Positions 27,739-35,254 of a stretch of 36,561 nt of DNA are shown one piece after another (the first letter of the stretch is position 1; each line of letters opens with the position of its first letter). The notes under the pieces were generated by a model, which saw only the letters and a program-made list of their open reading frames with translations, was not told the DNA's origin and searched no databases. The stretch lies in the NCBI GenBank assembly GCA_024278695.1, contig JAJRSR010000052.1, positions 1 to 36,561 on the forward strand, given 5' to 3'. Source of the DNA: Planctomycetota bacterium (GTDB lineage: Bacteria > Planctomycetota > Phycisphaerae > UBA1845). Position numbers and translations under genes: made by a program.

Positions 27739-28467
27739 CTACGGGGAAGGTTGGGGCGCACCGAGCGCGCTGGTGTCGAGTATGGTTGCGCCTTCCGGCG
27801 GCTCATAGGTGAAGTTGGCTCCGGATAGCGGTTCGTTGACTTTGAGTGCGATCGTGGTCATGACGGATACGGAGCCGTCGCGCATCATCGTATGGCTCTT
27901 GAGAATGAGGCCGTAGGATTCGGATATCCAATAGGTGTTCGTTTGTTCGCCGCTGCGGTTCATGGTGGTGGTTTCCACTACGGTACAGCGCTCGCCGTCG
28001 GTCTCCTCTCGGCCTTTGATCTTTGACTGTCCGGCTTTCAGCAAGTCGGTCAGGCTGCTTGAGTCTGAGTTTGCCTTACTCTTGATGACCATGATGGTGT
28101 CGCCGCGCGCGACCTCGCGCCATGTGGTTTTTCCGTCGGATACGGTATGGGAAACTACAGGTTTCGCTTTTGCGTCACCCGCAGCCACTGCGGTGGTTGT
28201 GGTGCGGAACTGTCGGGCGTCTTTGTCGCGGTTCTCCCAGGTTTCCAGCGTGACCGAGCGTACCGGCTGTTTGTCTTTCCCGGTTACGACGGTCTTGGTT
28301 TTGTGGTAGAGCGTGCGTACGCGATCGCGGCGTTCTTCCAGGCGGGGCAGCACATCGCGTGCTTTCCCCGGTCCGGGTGCGGCCCACGATGCTGATGTGC
28401 CGGCCAGCACAAAGGCGATGAGCGCTCGACTTGCGAGCGCATTACTTTGTTGTTGCCAGATGCTCAC
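27739..28467 (-). CDS. exported LolA-like protein
   Basis: About 242 residues. The GTG at 28467 has GGGAG 8 nt upstream and starts a signal peptide ('ASRALIAFVLAGTSASWA', cleavage near residue 29). An in-frame ATG at 28482 and TTG at 28485 have no SD. The mature protein has the half-barrel pattern of LolA/LolB-type lipoprotein carriers: 'RTLYHKTKTVVTG', 'TLETWENRDKDARQFRT', 'VVSHTVSDGKTTWREVA' and 'YWISESYGLILKSHTM'. Sequence similarity is loose, so 'LolA-like' refers to fold, not proven function. It heads the operon with the histidine kinase and may supply or modulate its periplasmic signal. Confidence 0.75.
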   Translation of the reverse strand: MSIWQQQSNALASRALIAFVLAGTSASWAAPGPGKARDVLPRLEERRDRVRTLYHKTKTVVTGKDKQPVRSVTLETWENRDKDARQFRTTTTAVAAGDAKAKPVVSHTVSDGKTTWREVARGDTIMVIKSKANSDSSSLTDLLKAGQSKIKGREETDGERCTVVETTTMNRSGEQTNTYWISESYGLILKSHTMMRDGSVSVMTTIALKVNEPLSGANFTYEPPEGATILDTSALGAPQPSP

Positions 28468-28714
28468 GGTATCAACTCCCATCAATCAGGTCCAAATCAA
28501 ACGAAGGCCACGGAATCAACAAGCCAGCCGGACTACAAAGCCAGCCAGCAGTCCATGCTTGCCCTGGTGGCCATATGTGGTCTTCAGCACTATATTCGGG
28601 TCAGGCGTACTCGTCGACTCGTGTCGGCGAGGCCAGCGGTTTGCGGTGCTTACGGAAACGCACACCGTGCTGGCCACACAGCCCCACAAAGCCCAAAATA
28701 TCCGGAGCCACGCA

Positions 28715-29797
28715 TTGCCGCAAATTACGAACGAGCAGGTGATCGAGCGTCTGCGAACTGTCGATGATCCCGAGCTTCACAAAGACCTTGTGACGCTCGG
28801 GATGGTTAAGGAGGTCGTGATCGACGGCGGGACGGTTCGCGTCCATGTGGAGTTGACGACGCCGGCTTGCCCCCTCAAAGACAAGATTGCGGCCGACGTT
28901 ACGGCTGCGGTGAAGCAGATTTCGGGCGTCGCGTCGGTGACGCTCGAGTGGAGTGCGCAGGTGCGGTCGTCACGGTCTGGCGGCCAAACCCTTCCGGGGG
29001 TCAAGAACGTGGTCGCCGTGGGCGCGGGCAAGGGCGGCGTCGGCAAGAGCACGGCCGCTGTCCTGCTGGCGTATGGGCTGCACCGTGCGGGTGCCAAGGT
29101 TGGGCTCATGGATGCGGATGTCTATGGTCCGTCGCTGCCGACGATGACCGGGGTCGAAGGTGCCAAGCCGGAGGTTCGCGGTGAGATGATCGTGCCGCCG
29201 GATGCCGGCGGCGTGAAGATCATGAGCATCGGTTTCATGGTGGACCGCAACAAGGCGTTGATTTGGCGCGGCCCCATGACCCACGGCGTTGTGAAGCAGT
29301 TCTTGGAGCAGGTGGATTGGGGCGAATTGGATTATCTGATTGTGGATTTGCCGCCGGGAACGGGTGATGTGCCTCTGAGCTTGGCGCAGTCCATACCGAT
29401 GACCGGTGCGGTTGTGATCTGTACGCCGCAGGATATTGCCTTGCTCGATGCGCGTCGCGCCGTCCGGATGTATGAGCAGCTCAACGTGCCATGCCTTGGC
29501 ATCATTGAAAACATGAGCTACTACCTCTGCCCGAAGTGCGGTCACCGTGACGAGCTGTTCGACCACGGCGGGGCCGCCGCAGAGGCTGAGACCCTGGGCG
29601 TGCCGTTTCTCGGAGAGATTCCGCTGAACACCAAGGTGCGCATGTACGGAGATGGCGGCGTTCCGGAAAAACTTTTTACCGATACGGACGACTACGTCCG
29701 AGCCGCGATCGACAAGGTGGTGGCCAACACGGCCGGGCAGATCAGCGTGCGAAGCCAGCTTCAGGTGCTCGCGCCGACTTTGTCTGTGGAAGAATAG
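28715..29797 (+). CDS. mrp: Mrp/NBP35-family Fe-S cluster carrier ATPase (ApbC)
   Basis: A 360-residue P-loop ATPase that assembles or transfers Fe-S clusters. The start is TTG 28715 with GGAG (28704-28707) 7 nt upstream; the open frame continues 134 codons further upstream but has no related sequence there. Residues 1-80 are the MIP18/DUF59 domain ('VIERLRTVDDPELHKDLVTL', 'VELTTPACPLKDKI'). The deviant Walker A motif is G105-KGGVGKST, then 'LMDADVYGPSLPTM' and 'DYLIVDLPPGTGD'. The cluster-binding CPKC motif is in 'YYLCPKCGH'. It is divergent from the LolA-like gene. It may be co-transcribed with the DinB, moaD, moaE and nth genes downstream. Confidence 0.94.
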   Translation: MPQITNEQVIERLRTVDDPELHKDLVTLGMVKEVVIDGGTVRVHVELTTPACPLKDKIAADVTAAVKQISGVASVTLEWSAQVRSSRSGGQTLPGVKNVVAVGAGKGGVGKSTAAVLLAYGLHRAGAKVGLMDADVYGPSLPTMTGVEGAKPEVRGEMIVPPDAGGVKIMSIGFMVDRNKALIWRGPMTHGVVKQFLEQVDWGELDYLIVDLPPGTGDVPLSLAQSIPMTGAVVICTPQDIALLDARRAVRMYEQLNVPCLGIIENMSYYLCPKCGHRDELFDHGGAAAEAETLGVPFLGEIPLNTKVRMYGDGGVPEKLFTDTDDYVRAAIDKVVANTAGQISVRSQLQVLAPTLSVEE

Positions 29798-29859
29798 TGC
29801 CAAGTCCGTAACACCCCCGCGGGCTGAATGCGATGGAAGCTGAAAGAGAGCCAACAATC

Positions 29860-30366
29860 ATGACGGCGGCCGAACTGCTAGCCCAGCAAATTGAAGACAC
29901 GCGAGATTGGACGCTCAAGATCATTGCGGATTTTGAGGGCGATGATTGGTCGTTTCAACCGGCACCGGGGGTGGGGCATGCGCTCTGGCTCTGCGGGCAT
30001 CTTGTGTGTGCTCAGTACCTGTTAGTCCACCAGAGATGCCTCAAACGGCTGGACGTGCTCGATGCGGTGTTCTTGGAGCGGTTTCCGATTGGCAGCGCGG
30101 TTAAGGCGGTGGGGGCGTTTGACTATCCTTCAGCGGACAACATCCGGCAAGAAATGGGCCGCGTTCATCAGGAAACCATAGCTGCGGTGCGGGGCATGAG
30201 CGACGCGTTGCTGGCGGAGCCGTGCTTCGGCGCGGACGGCAAGACGCCACATCCGCACTACAAGGACAAGGCCGGGGCCGTGTCGCACTGTAGCCGTCAC
30301 GAGGCGTTTCACGTGGGGCAGCTCGCAACGATCAGACGGTTGCTCGGCAAATCATTCTTGCGGTAG
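29860..30366 (+). CDS. DinB-like (four-helix bundle, metal site) protein
   Basis: A 168-residue protein of the DinB_2/DUF664 type. The metal-binding histidines expected for the fold are visible: one in 'WLCGHLVCAQY' and two in 'CSRHEAFHVGQLATIRRLLG'. Members include thiol transferases and damage-inducible proteins, and substrates are mostly unknown. ATG 29860 has an AGAGAG stretch 9 nt upstream; ATG 29833 would add nine residues without an SD. It sits between mrp and moaD on the same strand, with gaps of 62 and 11 nt. Confidence 0.85.
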   Translation: MTAAELLAQQIEDTRDWTLKIIADFEGDDWSFQPAPGVGHALWLCGHLVCAQYLLVHQRCLKRLDVLDAVFLERFPIGSAVKAVGAFDYPSADNIRQEMGRVHQETIAAVRGMSDALLAEPCFGADGKTPHPHYKDKAGAVSHCSRHEAFHVGQLATIRRLLGKSFLR

Positions 30367-30377
30367 GGCCTTCACTG

Positions 30378-30623
30378 ATGAACGTACAAGTCTTGTTCCT
30401 TGGTCCGGCCCGTGATTTTGCCCATGCGGATAGCGCGAGTTTGACGTTGGGAGAAGGTGCCACGGTGGCGCAGGCTCGTGACGTCCTTGCAGAAGGATAT
30501 CCCGGTTTGAGGGCCGCTATGCCCACGATTCGATTCGCTGTCAATGAAACCTTTGTTGAAGATGCCGCCGCGTTGACCGAAGGTGATGAACTCGCCCTGA
30601 TTCCGCCGGTGTCGGGTGGCTAG
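30378..30623 (+). CDS. moaD: molybdopterin synthase small subunit MoaD
   Basis: An 81-residue ubiquitin-like protein ending in the required 'IPPVSGG' di-glycine, whose C-terminus is thiocarboxylated to donate sulfur for molybdopterin. 'VQVLFLGPARDFAHADS' and 'IRFAVNETFVEDAAALTEGD' fit the family. It is immediately upstream of moaE; other molybdenum cofactor genes are absent from the window. Confidence 0.93.
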   Translation: MNVQVLFLGPARDFAHADSASLTLGEGATVAQARDVLAEGYPGLRAAMPTIRFAVNETFVEDAAALTEGDELALIPPVSGG

Positions 30624-30639
30624 CCCCGAGGAGCTTCCC

Positions 30640-31110
30640 GTGTCACGCGCCGTCATCCACATCGATGTTGTGGCTACACCGATCAATGCCGAGGACGTGC
30701 GTGCGTTTGTTCTTGGCGACCCGGCGCTTGGCGGGATTTGCACGTTCGAGGGTGCGACTCGGGCAGACACCGATGCGACACACGGTGCCATTGCTCGGCT
30801 GGATTACGAGGCCTATGACGGCATGGCCCGGCGGCAGATGCAGCGGCTGGCCGAGGAAGCGCTCGAGCAATGGGGGCCGGGTAGGGTGGCTATGGTCCAT
30901 CGAACCGGTGCTGTTTTGCCGGGCGAGATTTCTGTCATGATCGCAGTCGCGTGCGGTCATCGAGACGGGGCATTCGCCGCGTGCCGCTGGCTTATTGATA
31001 CGCTGAAACGAGACGTACCCATCTGGAAACGCGACATCTATGAAGACGGCTCTAAGCGTTGGGTTGATCCGACGATTGGCATTAGCGGTAGCAAACGCGA
31101 CGAGGCGTAG
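30640..31110 (+). CDS. moaE: molybdopterin synthase catalytic subunit MoaE
   Basis: A 156-residue subunit that converts precursor Z (cPMP) to molybdopterin with sulfur from MoaD. Family stretches include 'GGICTFEGATRADT', 'LDYEAYDGMARRQM', 'RVAMVHRTGAVLPGE', 'CGHRDGAFAACRWLIDTLKR' and 'VPIWKRDIYEDGSKRWV', whose lysines form the active site. GTG 30640 has GAGGAG (30628-30633) 6 nt upstream and is preferred over an in-frame GTG at 30616 that overlaps the moaD stop. Confidence 0.94.
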   Translation: MSRAVIHIDVVATPINAEDVRAFVLGDPALGGICTFEGATRADTDATHGAIARLDYEAYDGMARRQMQRLAEEALEQWGPGRVAMVHRTGAVLPGEISVMIAVACGHRDGAFAACRWLIDTLKRDVPIWKRDIYEDGSKRWVDPTIGISGSKRDEA

Positions 31111-31118
31111 TAGTAAAC

Positions 31119-31844
31119 ATGGCCAAGAAACCCACAAGGGCCGCCAAAGGTCAAAAGACACCGGACACCGTACCGGCCATCGAAGAGTCCATCCAAGAGA
31201 AGAAGAAACGTGTTCGCCGCATTTTGACCAAGCTCAAGAAGTGCTACCCGCAGGCCGAATGTGCCCTGACGCACCGGAGCCCGTACCAGCTTTTGATCGC
31301 GACGATACTGTCGGCTCAATCCACGGATGAAACGGTCAACAAGGTGACTCCGGTTCTCTTCAAGACGTACAAGACGCCGCGAGCACTGGCCGACGCCCCG
31401 CGCGAGGAGGTCGAGACAATCATCCATTCGACCGGGTTCTTTCGTCAGAAGGCCAAGAGCATCCAGGGGGCCGCCAAGAGAATCGCCGACGATTTCTCGG
31501 GGAAAGTCCCGCAGGACATGGACGATCTGACGTCGCTCCCCGGTGTCGCAAGAAAGACGGCCAACGTCGTGCTCGGCACGGGGTTCGGTATCAATGAGGG
31601 CGTCGTCGTTGACACGCACATCGGTCGTCTCGCCACGCGGTTGGCCATGACCTGGACGAGCAAGAACGCCAAGGATGCCGTCAAGATTGAGCGTGACCTC
31701 ATGGAGATTGTGCCACGAAAGGAATGGACCCCTATGGGCCACACTTTGATCTGGCACGGTCGGAAGATCTGTAGTGCCCGCAAGCCTGAGTGCGAGGCAT
31801 GTGCACTGGCGAAGCTCTGTCCGTCAGCCTCTTCGTTTGGCTAG
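31119..31844 (+). CDS. nth: endonuclease III (DNA glycosylase/AP lyase)
   Basis: A 241-residue base-excision repair enzyme that removes oxidised pyrimidines and cuts the AP site. A ~30-residue Lys-rich N-terminal extension precedes the fold. The helix-hairpin-helix is 'LPGVARKTANVVL' with catalytic K146; the catalytic Asp is D165 in 'VVVDTHIGRLATRL'. The [4Fe-4S] loop is complete: C218-x6-C225-x2-C228-x5-C234. It starts 8 nt after moaE and is the last gene of the mrp-nth group. Confidence 0.96.
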   Translation: MAKKPTRAAKGQKTPDTVPAIEESIQEKKKRVRRILTKLKKCYPQAECALTHRSPYQLLIATILSAQSTDETVNKVTPVLFKTYKTPRALADAPREEVETIIHSTGFFRQKAKSIQGAAKRIADDFSGKVPQDMDDLTSLPGVARKTANVVLGTGFGINEGVVVDTHIGRLATRLAMTWTSKNAKDAVKIERDLMEIVPRKEWTPMGHTLIWHGRKICSARKPECEACALAKLCPSASSFG

Positions 31845-31931
31845 CGGGATGAACCGCCCGTGCTGGCTTCGCTTCCCCACGTCCAATAGGCGGTACGTCG
31901 TCCTGTGTTACCGCCCCAAGGAGTTCAAAAC

Positions 31932-32045
31932 ATGAGCGTGGTTATGCCAGAAGCCTCTCGATGCGTTGGTATTATCAGACTGTATCGGATTCGTGCGGCC
32001 TTTTCGGCGATGCTTGACTTTTGTTGCCCGTTACGCGTAGACTGA
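31932..32045 (+). CDS. possible 37-residue small protein or leader peptide
   Basis: An ATG preceded by AAGGAG (31918-31923) at 8 nt opens a 37-codon frame beginning MSVVMPEASRC and ending DFCCPLRVD. It has three cysteines and five arginines. It is the only SD-backed frame in the spacer before the radical SAM gene. Against it, its 3' end overlaps the best promoter candidate. No homologue is recognised. It could be a leader peptide, a precursor peptide or chance. Confidence 0.2.
   Translation: MSVVMPEASRCVGIIRLYRIRAAFSAMLDFCCPLRVD
32014..32043 (+). promoter_or_regulatory. candidate promoter of the radical SAM-acyltransferase pair
   Basis: TTGACT (32014-32019) and TAGACT (32038-32043) with 18-nt spacing match sigma-70 at five and four positions. 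Transcription would start about 140 nt before the radical SAM start, leaving a leader that contains two copies of TATAGCT. Confidence 0.4.
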
Positions 32046-32192
32046 ACATCGATATAGCTATGGCTGTATAGCTCACTCGTGTTGTTTCCGATTCGTGCTG
32101 AGGACGGCTCATTGATTCAGTGGGTTGTTGGTCTGTTTGGGGCCGGCGCGACGGATGTTTTCAGAACTACATAGAAGCGGAGGTGGTGGCGT

Positions 32193-33125
32193 ATGCCAAA
32201 GGGGAAATTGGTTATTAAGCCTGAGCTCGGGGGGATCGTTAGAACACTCAATACGTTATCGTTCCCCACACGGTTTGCGGTGGAAATCTGTGCGGATTGC
32301 AATTTATCTTGCACGATGTGTCATCACGGTTCGATGCGTCGTCCCAAAGGTAATATGCCGTTGGCGTTGTTTAAGAAATGCGCGGACGAAATCGCAGCGA
32401 TTTCTCCAAGCACTCAGGTCTGGTTTTCATTCTGTGGTGAGCCGCTGCTCGATCCAGAGCGGCTGTTGCAGATGCTCGCTTACGGCAGGTCCGTGGGACT
32501 GCGTTCGTTGAACATCAACACCAATGGCATGCTTTTGGTGCCTGAACTTGCGGAGCCAATCTTGGAGTCGGCTCCAAATCTTATCGTTTTTGGCGTGGAT
32601 GGTTTGACCGGTCCCACGTACGAAAAAATTCGAGTCGGGGGTGATCGGGATATTTTGTATGCCAACATCGAGCACCTATTGGCTGTCCGAGACAAGCGTG
32701 GTGGTGGACCGGAAATCCAGGTGCAGTTCATTGAGATGGATGAGAACGAGCACGAACTGGAGGAATACAAGGCTTATTGGCTGGATCGAGGCGCGACCGT
32801 CAAGGTGCGCAACAAATTGAGTTGGGGTGGAAAGTTTTCAACGCCTTTGTGTGCTCCCGAATCCGGTCGTATCGCGTGCCCCTGGGCTTTGACCATGATG
32901 CACGTGTTTTGGGATGGCCGGGTACCGCGGTGCCCCGGCGACACAGAGGGCGTAGAGGGTGCGGGGAATGCTTGGGATGAGTCCCTTCAGGATCTTTGGA
33001 ATCGTCTCAGTCCCAATAGGGAGCACCACCTCAACGGTGATTTCGATCTGCTTCCAGAGCGATGCGCCACATGTACAGATTGGATGACAGGCGCTGCGGA
33101 GAGAATTCGCCCGCAGTGCAACTGA
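32193..33125 (+). CDS. radical SAM protein with partial SPASM-type C-terminus
   Basis: A 310-residue enzyme. The radical SAM [4Fe-4S] motif is C36-x3-C40-x2-C43 ('CADCNLSCTMCHHG'), followed by 'FSFCGEPLLD' (the GGEP-like SAM-binding strand) and 'LNINTNGMLL'. The C-terminal part has extra cysteines C229, C247, C291, C294 and C309 in a SPASM/twitch-like pattern ('ACPWALTMMHVFWDGRVPRC', 'ERCATCTDW'), suggesting an auxiliary cluster. GGAGG lies 8 nt before the ATG. Similar proteins occur in surface-polysaccharide and peptide-modification loci; the substrate here is unknown. The next gene, an acyltransferase-carrier fusion, begins 47 nt downstream, so the two probably act in one pathway. Confidence 0.9.
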   Translation: MPKGKLVIKPELGGIVRTLNTLSFPTRFAVEICADCNLSCTMCHHGSMRRPKGNMPLALFKKCADEIAAISPSTQVWFSFCGEPLLDPERLLQMLAYGRSVGLRSLNINTNGMLLVPELAEPILESAPNLIVFGVDGLTGPTYEKIRVGGDRDILYANIEHLLAVRDKRGGGPEIQVQFIEMDENEHELEEYKAYWLDRGATVKVRNKLSWGGKFSTPLCAPESGRIACPWALTMMHVFWDGRVPRCPGDTEGVEGAGNAWDESLQDLWNRLSPNREHHLNGDFDLLPERCATCTDWMTGAAERIRPQCN

Positions 33126-33172
33126 AAAGAATTGGAACGTGGGACTGCTTGTTCGGCTTCGGGGATGCGGCG

Positions 33173-34171
33173 ATGAAAACCTTATACTTGTGCGGCGCGG
33201 GGAATTCGGAGGGCGTGCGGCTTGCGAGCCATATCAACCGAGACTATGCGTTTTGGAATCGAATCGTTCTCTTGGATGATGATAAGTCCAAGCACGGCGG
33301 TACACTGATCGACGTCGATATCGAGGGGACGATCGATTGGCTGGCAAGTGTGGATCCTCTGAGTTCGGCTGTGGTCAACCTGGTGGCGAGGACCACCGCT
33401 AAGAGGCAGTCGGTTCGTGCGCGGCTTCTCGCATTCGGCATTCCGTTCGCATCGCTCATTCATCCGGGGGTGGACACCGAGGGGGCCGAGGTCGCCACGG
33501 ACGCTGTGGTCTACCACAACGCCACCATAGGCCCAGAAGTATCCATCGGTGACGGATCGGTCATATTCATGGGGGCGATTGTTGGGCACGAATGTGAGGT
33601 GGGTCAGTGTTGCGTTGTCGCGGCAAATGCAGTGCTCAACGCGCGGGTAAGACTTGGCGAGGGCGTCTATGTGGGGGCCAATGCTACGGTGTTGCCGGAG
33701 ATTAGCATCGGCAAAGGTGCTACGATCGGCGCGGGGTCGGTCGTGATTCAAGACGTACCGGATGGTGCCACGGTCATGGGCGTTCCAGCGCAGATCATTG
33801 CAGGGGTGAATCAGCAAGACTTGCCGGATGCCGCGAATCGTTCAGGGCGGCGTGAAGGATCCATCATCAGTAGCGCTGCCGCGGAGTCAGCCATCAGGGC
33901 CATCTGGGAGGTGGCGCTTAAAAAGACAGGGTTTGGTGCCAGCGAGAACTTTTTTGATTTGGGAGGGACTTCGCTTCTAGCGATTCAGGTCCACGGTGAG
34001 ATTCAGCGGTCGATTCATAGGGAGTTTCCCGTTGTTGATCTCTTCAGGTTTCCGACGCTTCAATCATTGGCGTCTCATCTTGGAATGCAGCCTGGGCGTG
34101 ACCAGCCGAGTTCGAAACGTATTAGTCGAACGGAGATTCGCAAGGCACGCATCGCTCGGAGGGCTTCTTGA
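33173..34171 (+). CDS. NeuD-type acyltransferase fused to a phosphopantetheine carrier domain
   Basis: A 332-residue two-domain protein. Residues 1-~210 are a NeuD/PglD-like sugar O/N-acyltransferase: a Rossmann-like start ('LYLCGAGNSEG') and a left-handed beta-helix of hexapeptides ('ATIGPEVSIGDGSV', 'ANAVLNARVRLGEGVYVGAN'). Its catalytic His is probably H139 in 'IVGHECEVG', and it closes with 'VMGVPAQIIAG'. Residues ~235-305 are an acyl/peptidyl carrier domain with 'ENFFDLGGTSLLA', where Ser267 would carry the phosphopantetheine arm. A basic tail ends the protein. ATG 33173 has GGGGA 8 nt upstream; the frame is open to 33062 but would overlap the previous gene. The fusion suggests that the acyl donor is tethered to the enzyme's own carrier domain. 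Confidence 0.87.
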   Translation: MKTLYLCGAGNSEGVRLASHINRDYAFWNRIVLLDDDKSKHGGTLIDVDIEGTIDWLASVDPLSSAVVNLVARTTAKRQSVRARLLAFGIPFASLIHPGVDTEGAEVATDAVVYHNATIGPEVSIGDGSVIFMGAIVGHECEVGQCCVVAANAVLNARVRLGEGVYVGANATVLPEISIGKGATIGAGSVVIQDVPDGATVMGVPAQIIAGVNQQDLPDAANRSGRREGSIISSAAAESAIRAIWEVALKKTGFGASENFFDLGGTSLLAIQVHGEIQRSIHREFPVVDLFRFPTLQSLASHLGMQPGRDQPSSKRISRTEIRKARIARRAS

Positions 34172-34210
34172 GTTCATGCACGCTCACGTTGCCGTGCGGC
34201 ACAAAAGATG

Positions 34211-34729
34211 CTAACGGGCGCGGCGCGTGGCATGCTTTTTCTTAGGGGGAGCGATCTTTGTTTTCCGGGTGGTTTTGGAACGCTGCGTCAGTTGATGTTT
34301 CTTTGTCAGGTCTCGGACCGTGGTTCCATAAGCGAAATCATGGAACGAGGCGCGAACAATTTTCCATTTGTCGTGGCCGGCGCACGGATCGTCATCGCTA
34401 CAGGTCGTGTTGCCGAACGGACAGGGGCGTCGGTCCGCCAACACCACCTCGAACGGCTGAAGGATCTCGCCAAGGCAGATTTTTTCCGGCGGAAGCGCTA
34501 GGGAAAATCCGCCACCTTTACCTGGAGATGCGGTCAACACCCCGAACCGAACGAGCGTGGCCAGCACAGCCGAGAGGTACTTTTGTGGCACATCTGTAGC
34601 CGTCGCGATCTTAGGGCCGGAGATTGGCCATGCGTCGGGATTGTTCGCGATGTAGAGGGTCGCTTGCAGTGCGTATTCCCCGGTTCGTGTGAGCATTGGC
34701 GCGTTGTCATCCTTGGGCATGAAAGTCAT
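34211..34729 (-). CDS. Rrf2-family transcriptional regulator with Fe-S-type cysteines
   Basis: A 172-residue regulator. The winged helix is 'LTRTGEYALQATLYIA' ... 'DVPQKYLSAVLATLVRFGVL', followed by the Rrf2 wing 'SPGKGGGFSLALPPEKI'. C103, C110, C116 and H119 lie in 'CPFGNTTCSDDDPCAGH', the layout used by IscR/NsrR-type members to hold an Fe-S cluster. Unusually, the last ~25 residues are an added Lys/Arg-rich tail. ATG 34729 has AGGG 7 nt upstream; ATG 34696 (MLTRTGEYA) would match the usual family start. It is convergent with the acyltransferase-carrier gene, leaving 39 nt between the stops. Targets are unknown. Confidence 0.9.
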   Translation of the reverse strand: MTFMPKDDNAPMLTRTGEYALQATLYIANNPDAWPISGPKIATATDVPQKYLSAVLATLVRFGVLTASPGKGGGFSLALPPEKICLGEILQPFEVVLADRRPCPFGNTTCSDDDPCAGHDKWKIVRASFHDFAYGTTVRDLTKKHQLTQRSKTTRKTKIAPPKKKHATRRAR

Positions 34730-35254
34730 CGGTTACCCTGATACCAGCCAGTGTGATCGTAGGCGAAGGAACGCATGGCGTCGATACCGCCGCGTATGAT
34801 TCGTTGCCAAGCGGGCGTGGCCACGGCTTGTGGCGATAAGGTGTGCGGGGCCACCAGGCAACATCCCATCGCTCGGATTTTCGGCAAGCGACAAGGTTCA
34901 TGCTGGCGACGATGTACGGGCCGCCCCTTTCTGGACGACCTCAGCCATCATGCGGGTTCTTGTGTGCGGTTTTTGTTGGTCCGAGCCAATGTTGAAGATT
35001 CGGAGTTACTACCATGTTTCACAATTGGTATGACTATGGCATCTCATCCCGAGCCGCAAGATTCAGATTGCGCGGCGCTGGAATGCCGACCCTTGCACGA
35101 ACCCGAGAAACCGTGCTGACTGAAGCCTGCGGCTCAGATAGCCGTGGAACTTGTGAAACGCGGTACTACGTATGGCGATGAATCGCTTCGGTAGTGTCCG
35201 TCAAGTTACGGACCGGAGTGGTCGCCGCGATCCATACACGAAATCAAGTCCAGC
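34730..35254. other. intergenic region, no convincing gene
   Basis: These 525 nt separate the Rrf2 gene (-) from the 3' end of the SUMF1-type gene (-). A cysteine-rich 114-codon frame on the plus strand (34775-35119) is the only candidate. Near the SUMF1 stop, GTCCGT...ACGGAC (35198-35215) makes a 6-bp stem but no T-run. Confidence 0.5.
34775..35119 (+). CDS. doubtful cysteine-rich small protein
   Basis: A 114-codon frame divergent from the Rrf2 gene, with GAAGGA (34765-34770) only 4 nt before its ATG. The translation is rich in Cys and Arg and ends in 'EPQDSDCAALECRP'. No family is recognised and the composition looks partly random. It is listed because a Cys-rich product next to an Fe-S-sensing regulator would make sense, but it may well be non-coding. 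Confidence 0.15.
   Translation: MASIPPRMIRCQAGVATACGDKVCGATRQHPIARIFGKRQGSCWRRCTGRPFLDDLSHHAGSCVRFLLVRANVEDSELLPCFTIGMTMASHPEPQDSDCAALECRPLHEPEKPC

Larger units (their letters stand above)
31845..32192. other. intergenic region before the radical SAM gene
   Basis: These 348 nt contain no clear gene of normal size. They hold a good promoter candidate (32014-32043) and an overlapping 37-codon frame with an SD (31932-32045). Their later part is visibly more A/T-rich than the flanking housekeeping genes. Confidence 0.5.

Noticed and set aside
28313-28714. In-frame upstream extension of mrp
   Set aside because: The Mrp N-terminal domain begins at TTG 28715 with its own SD, and the extension would overlap the start of the divergent LolA-like gene.
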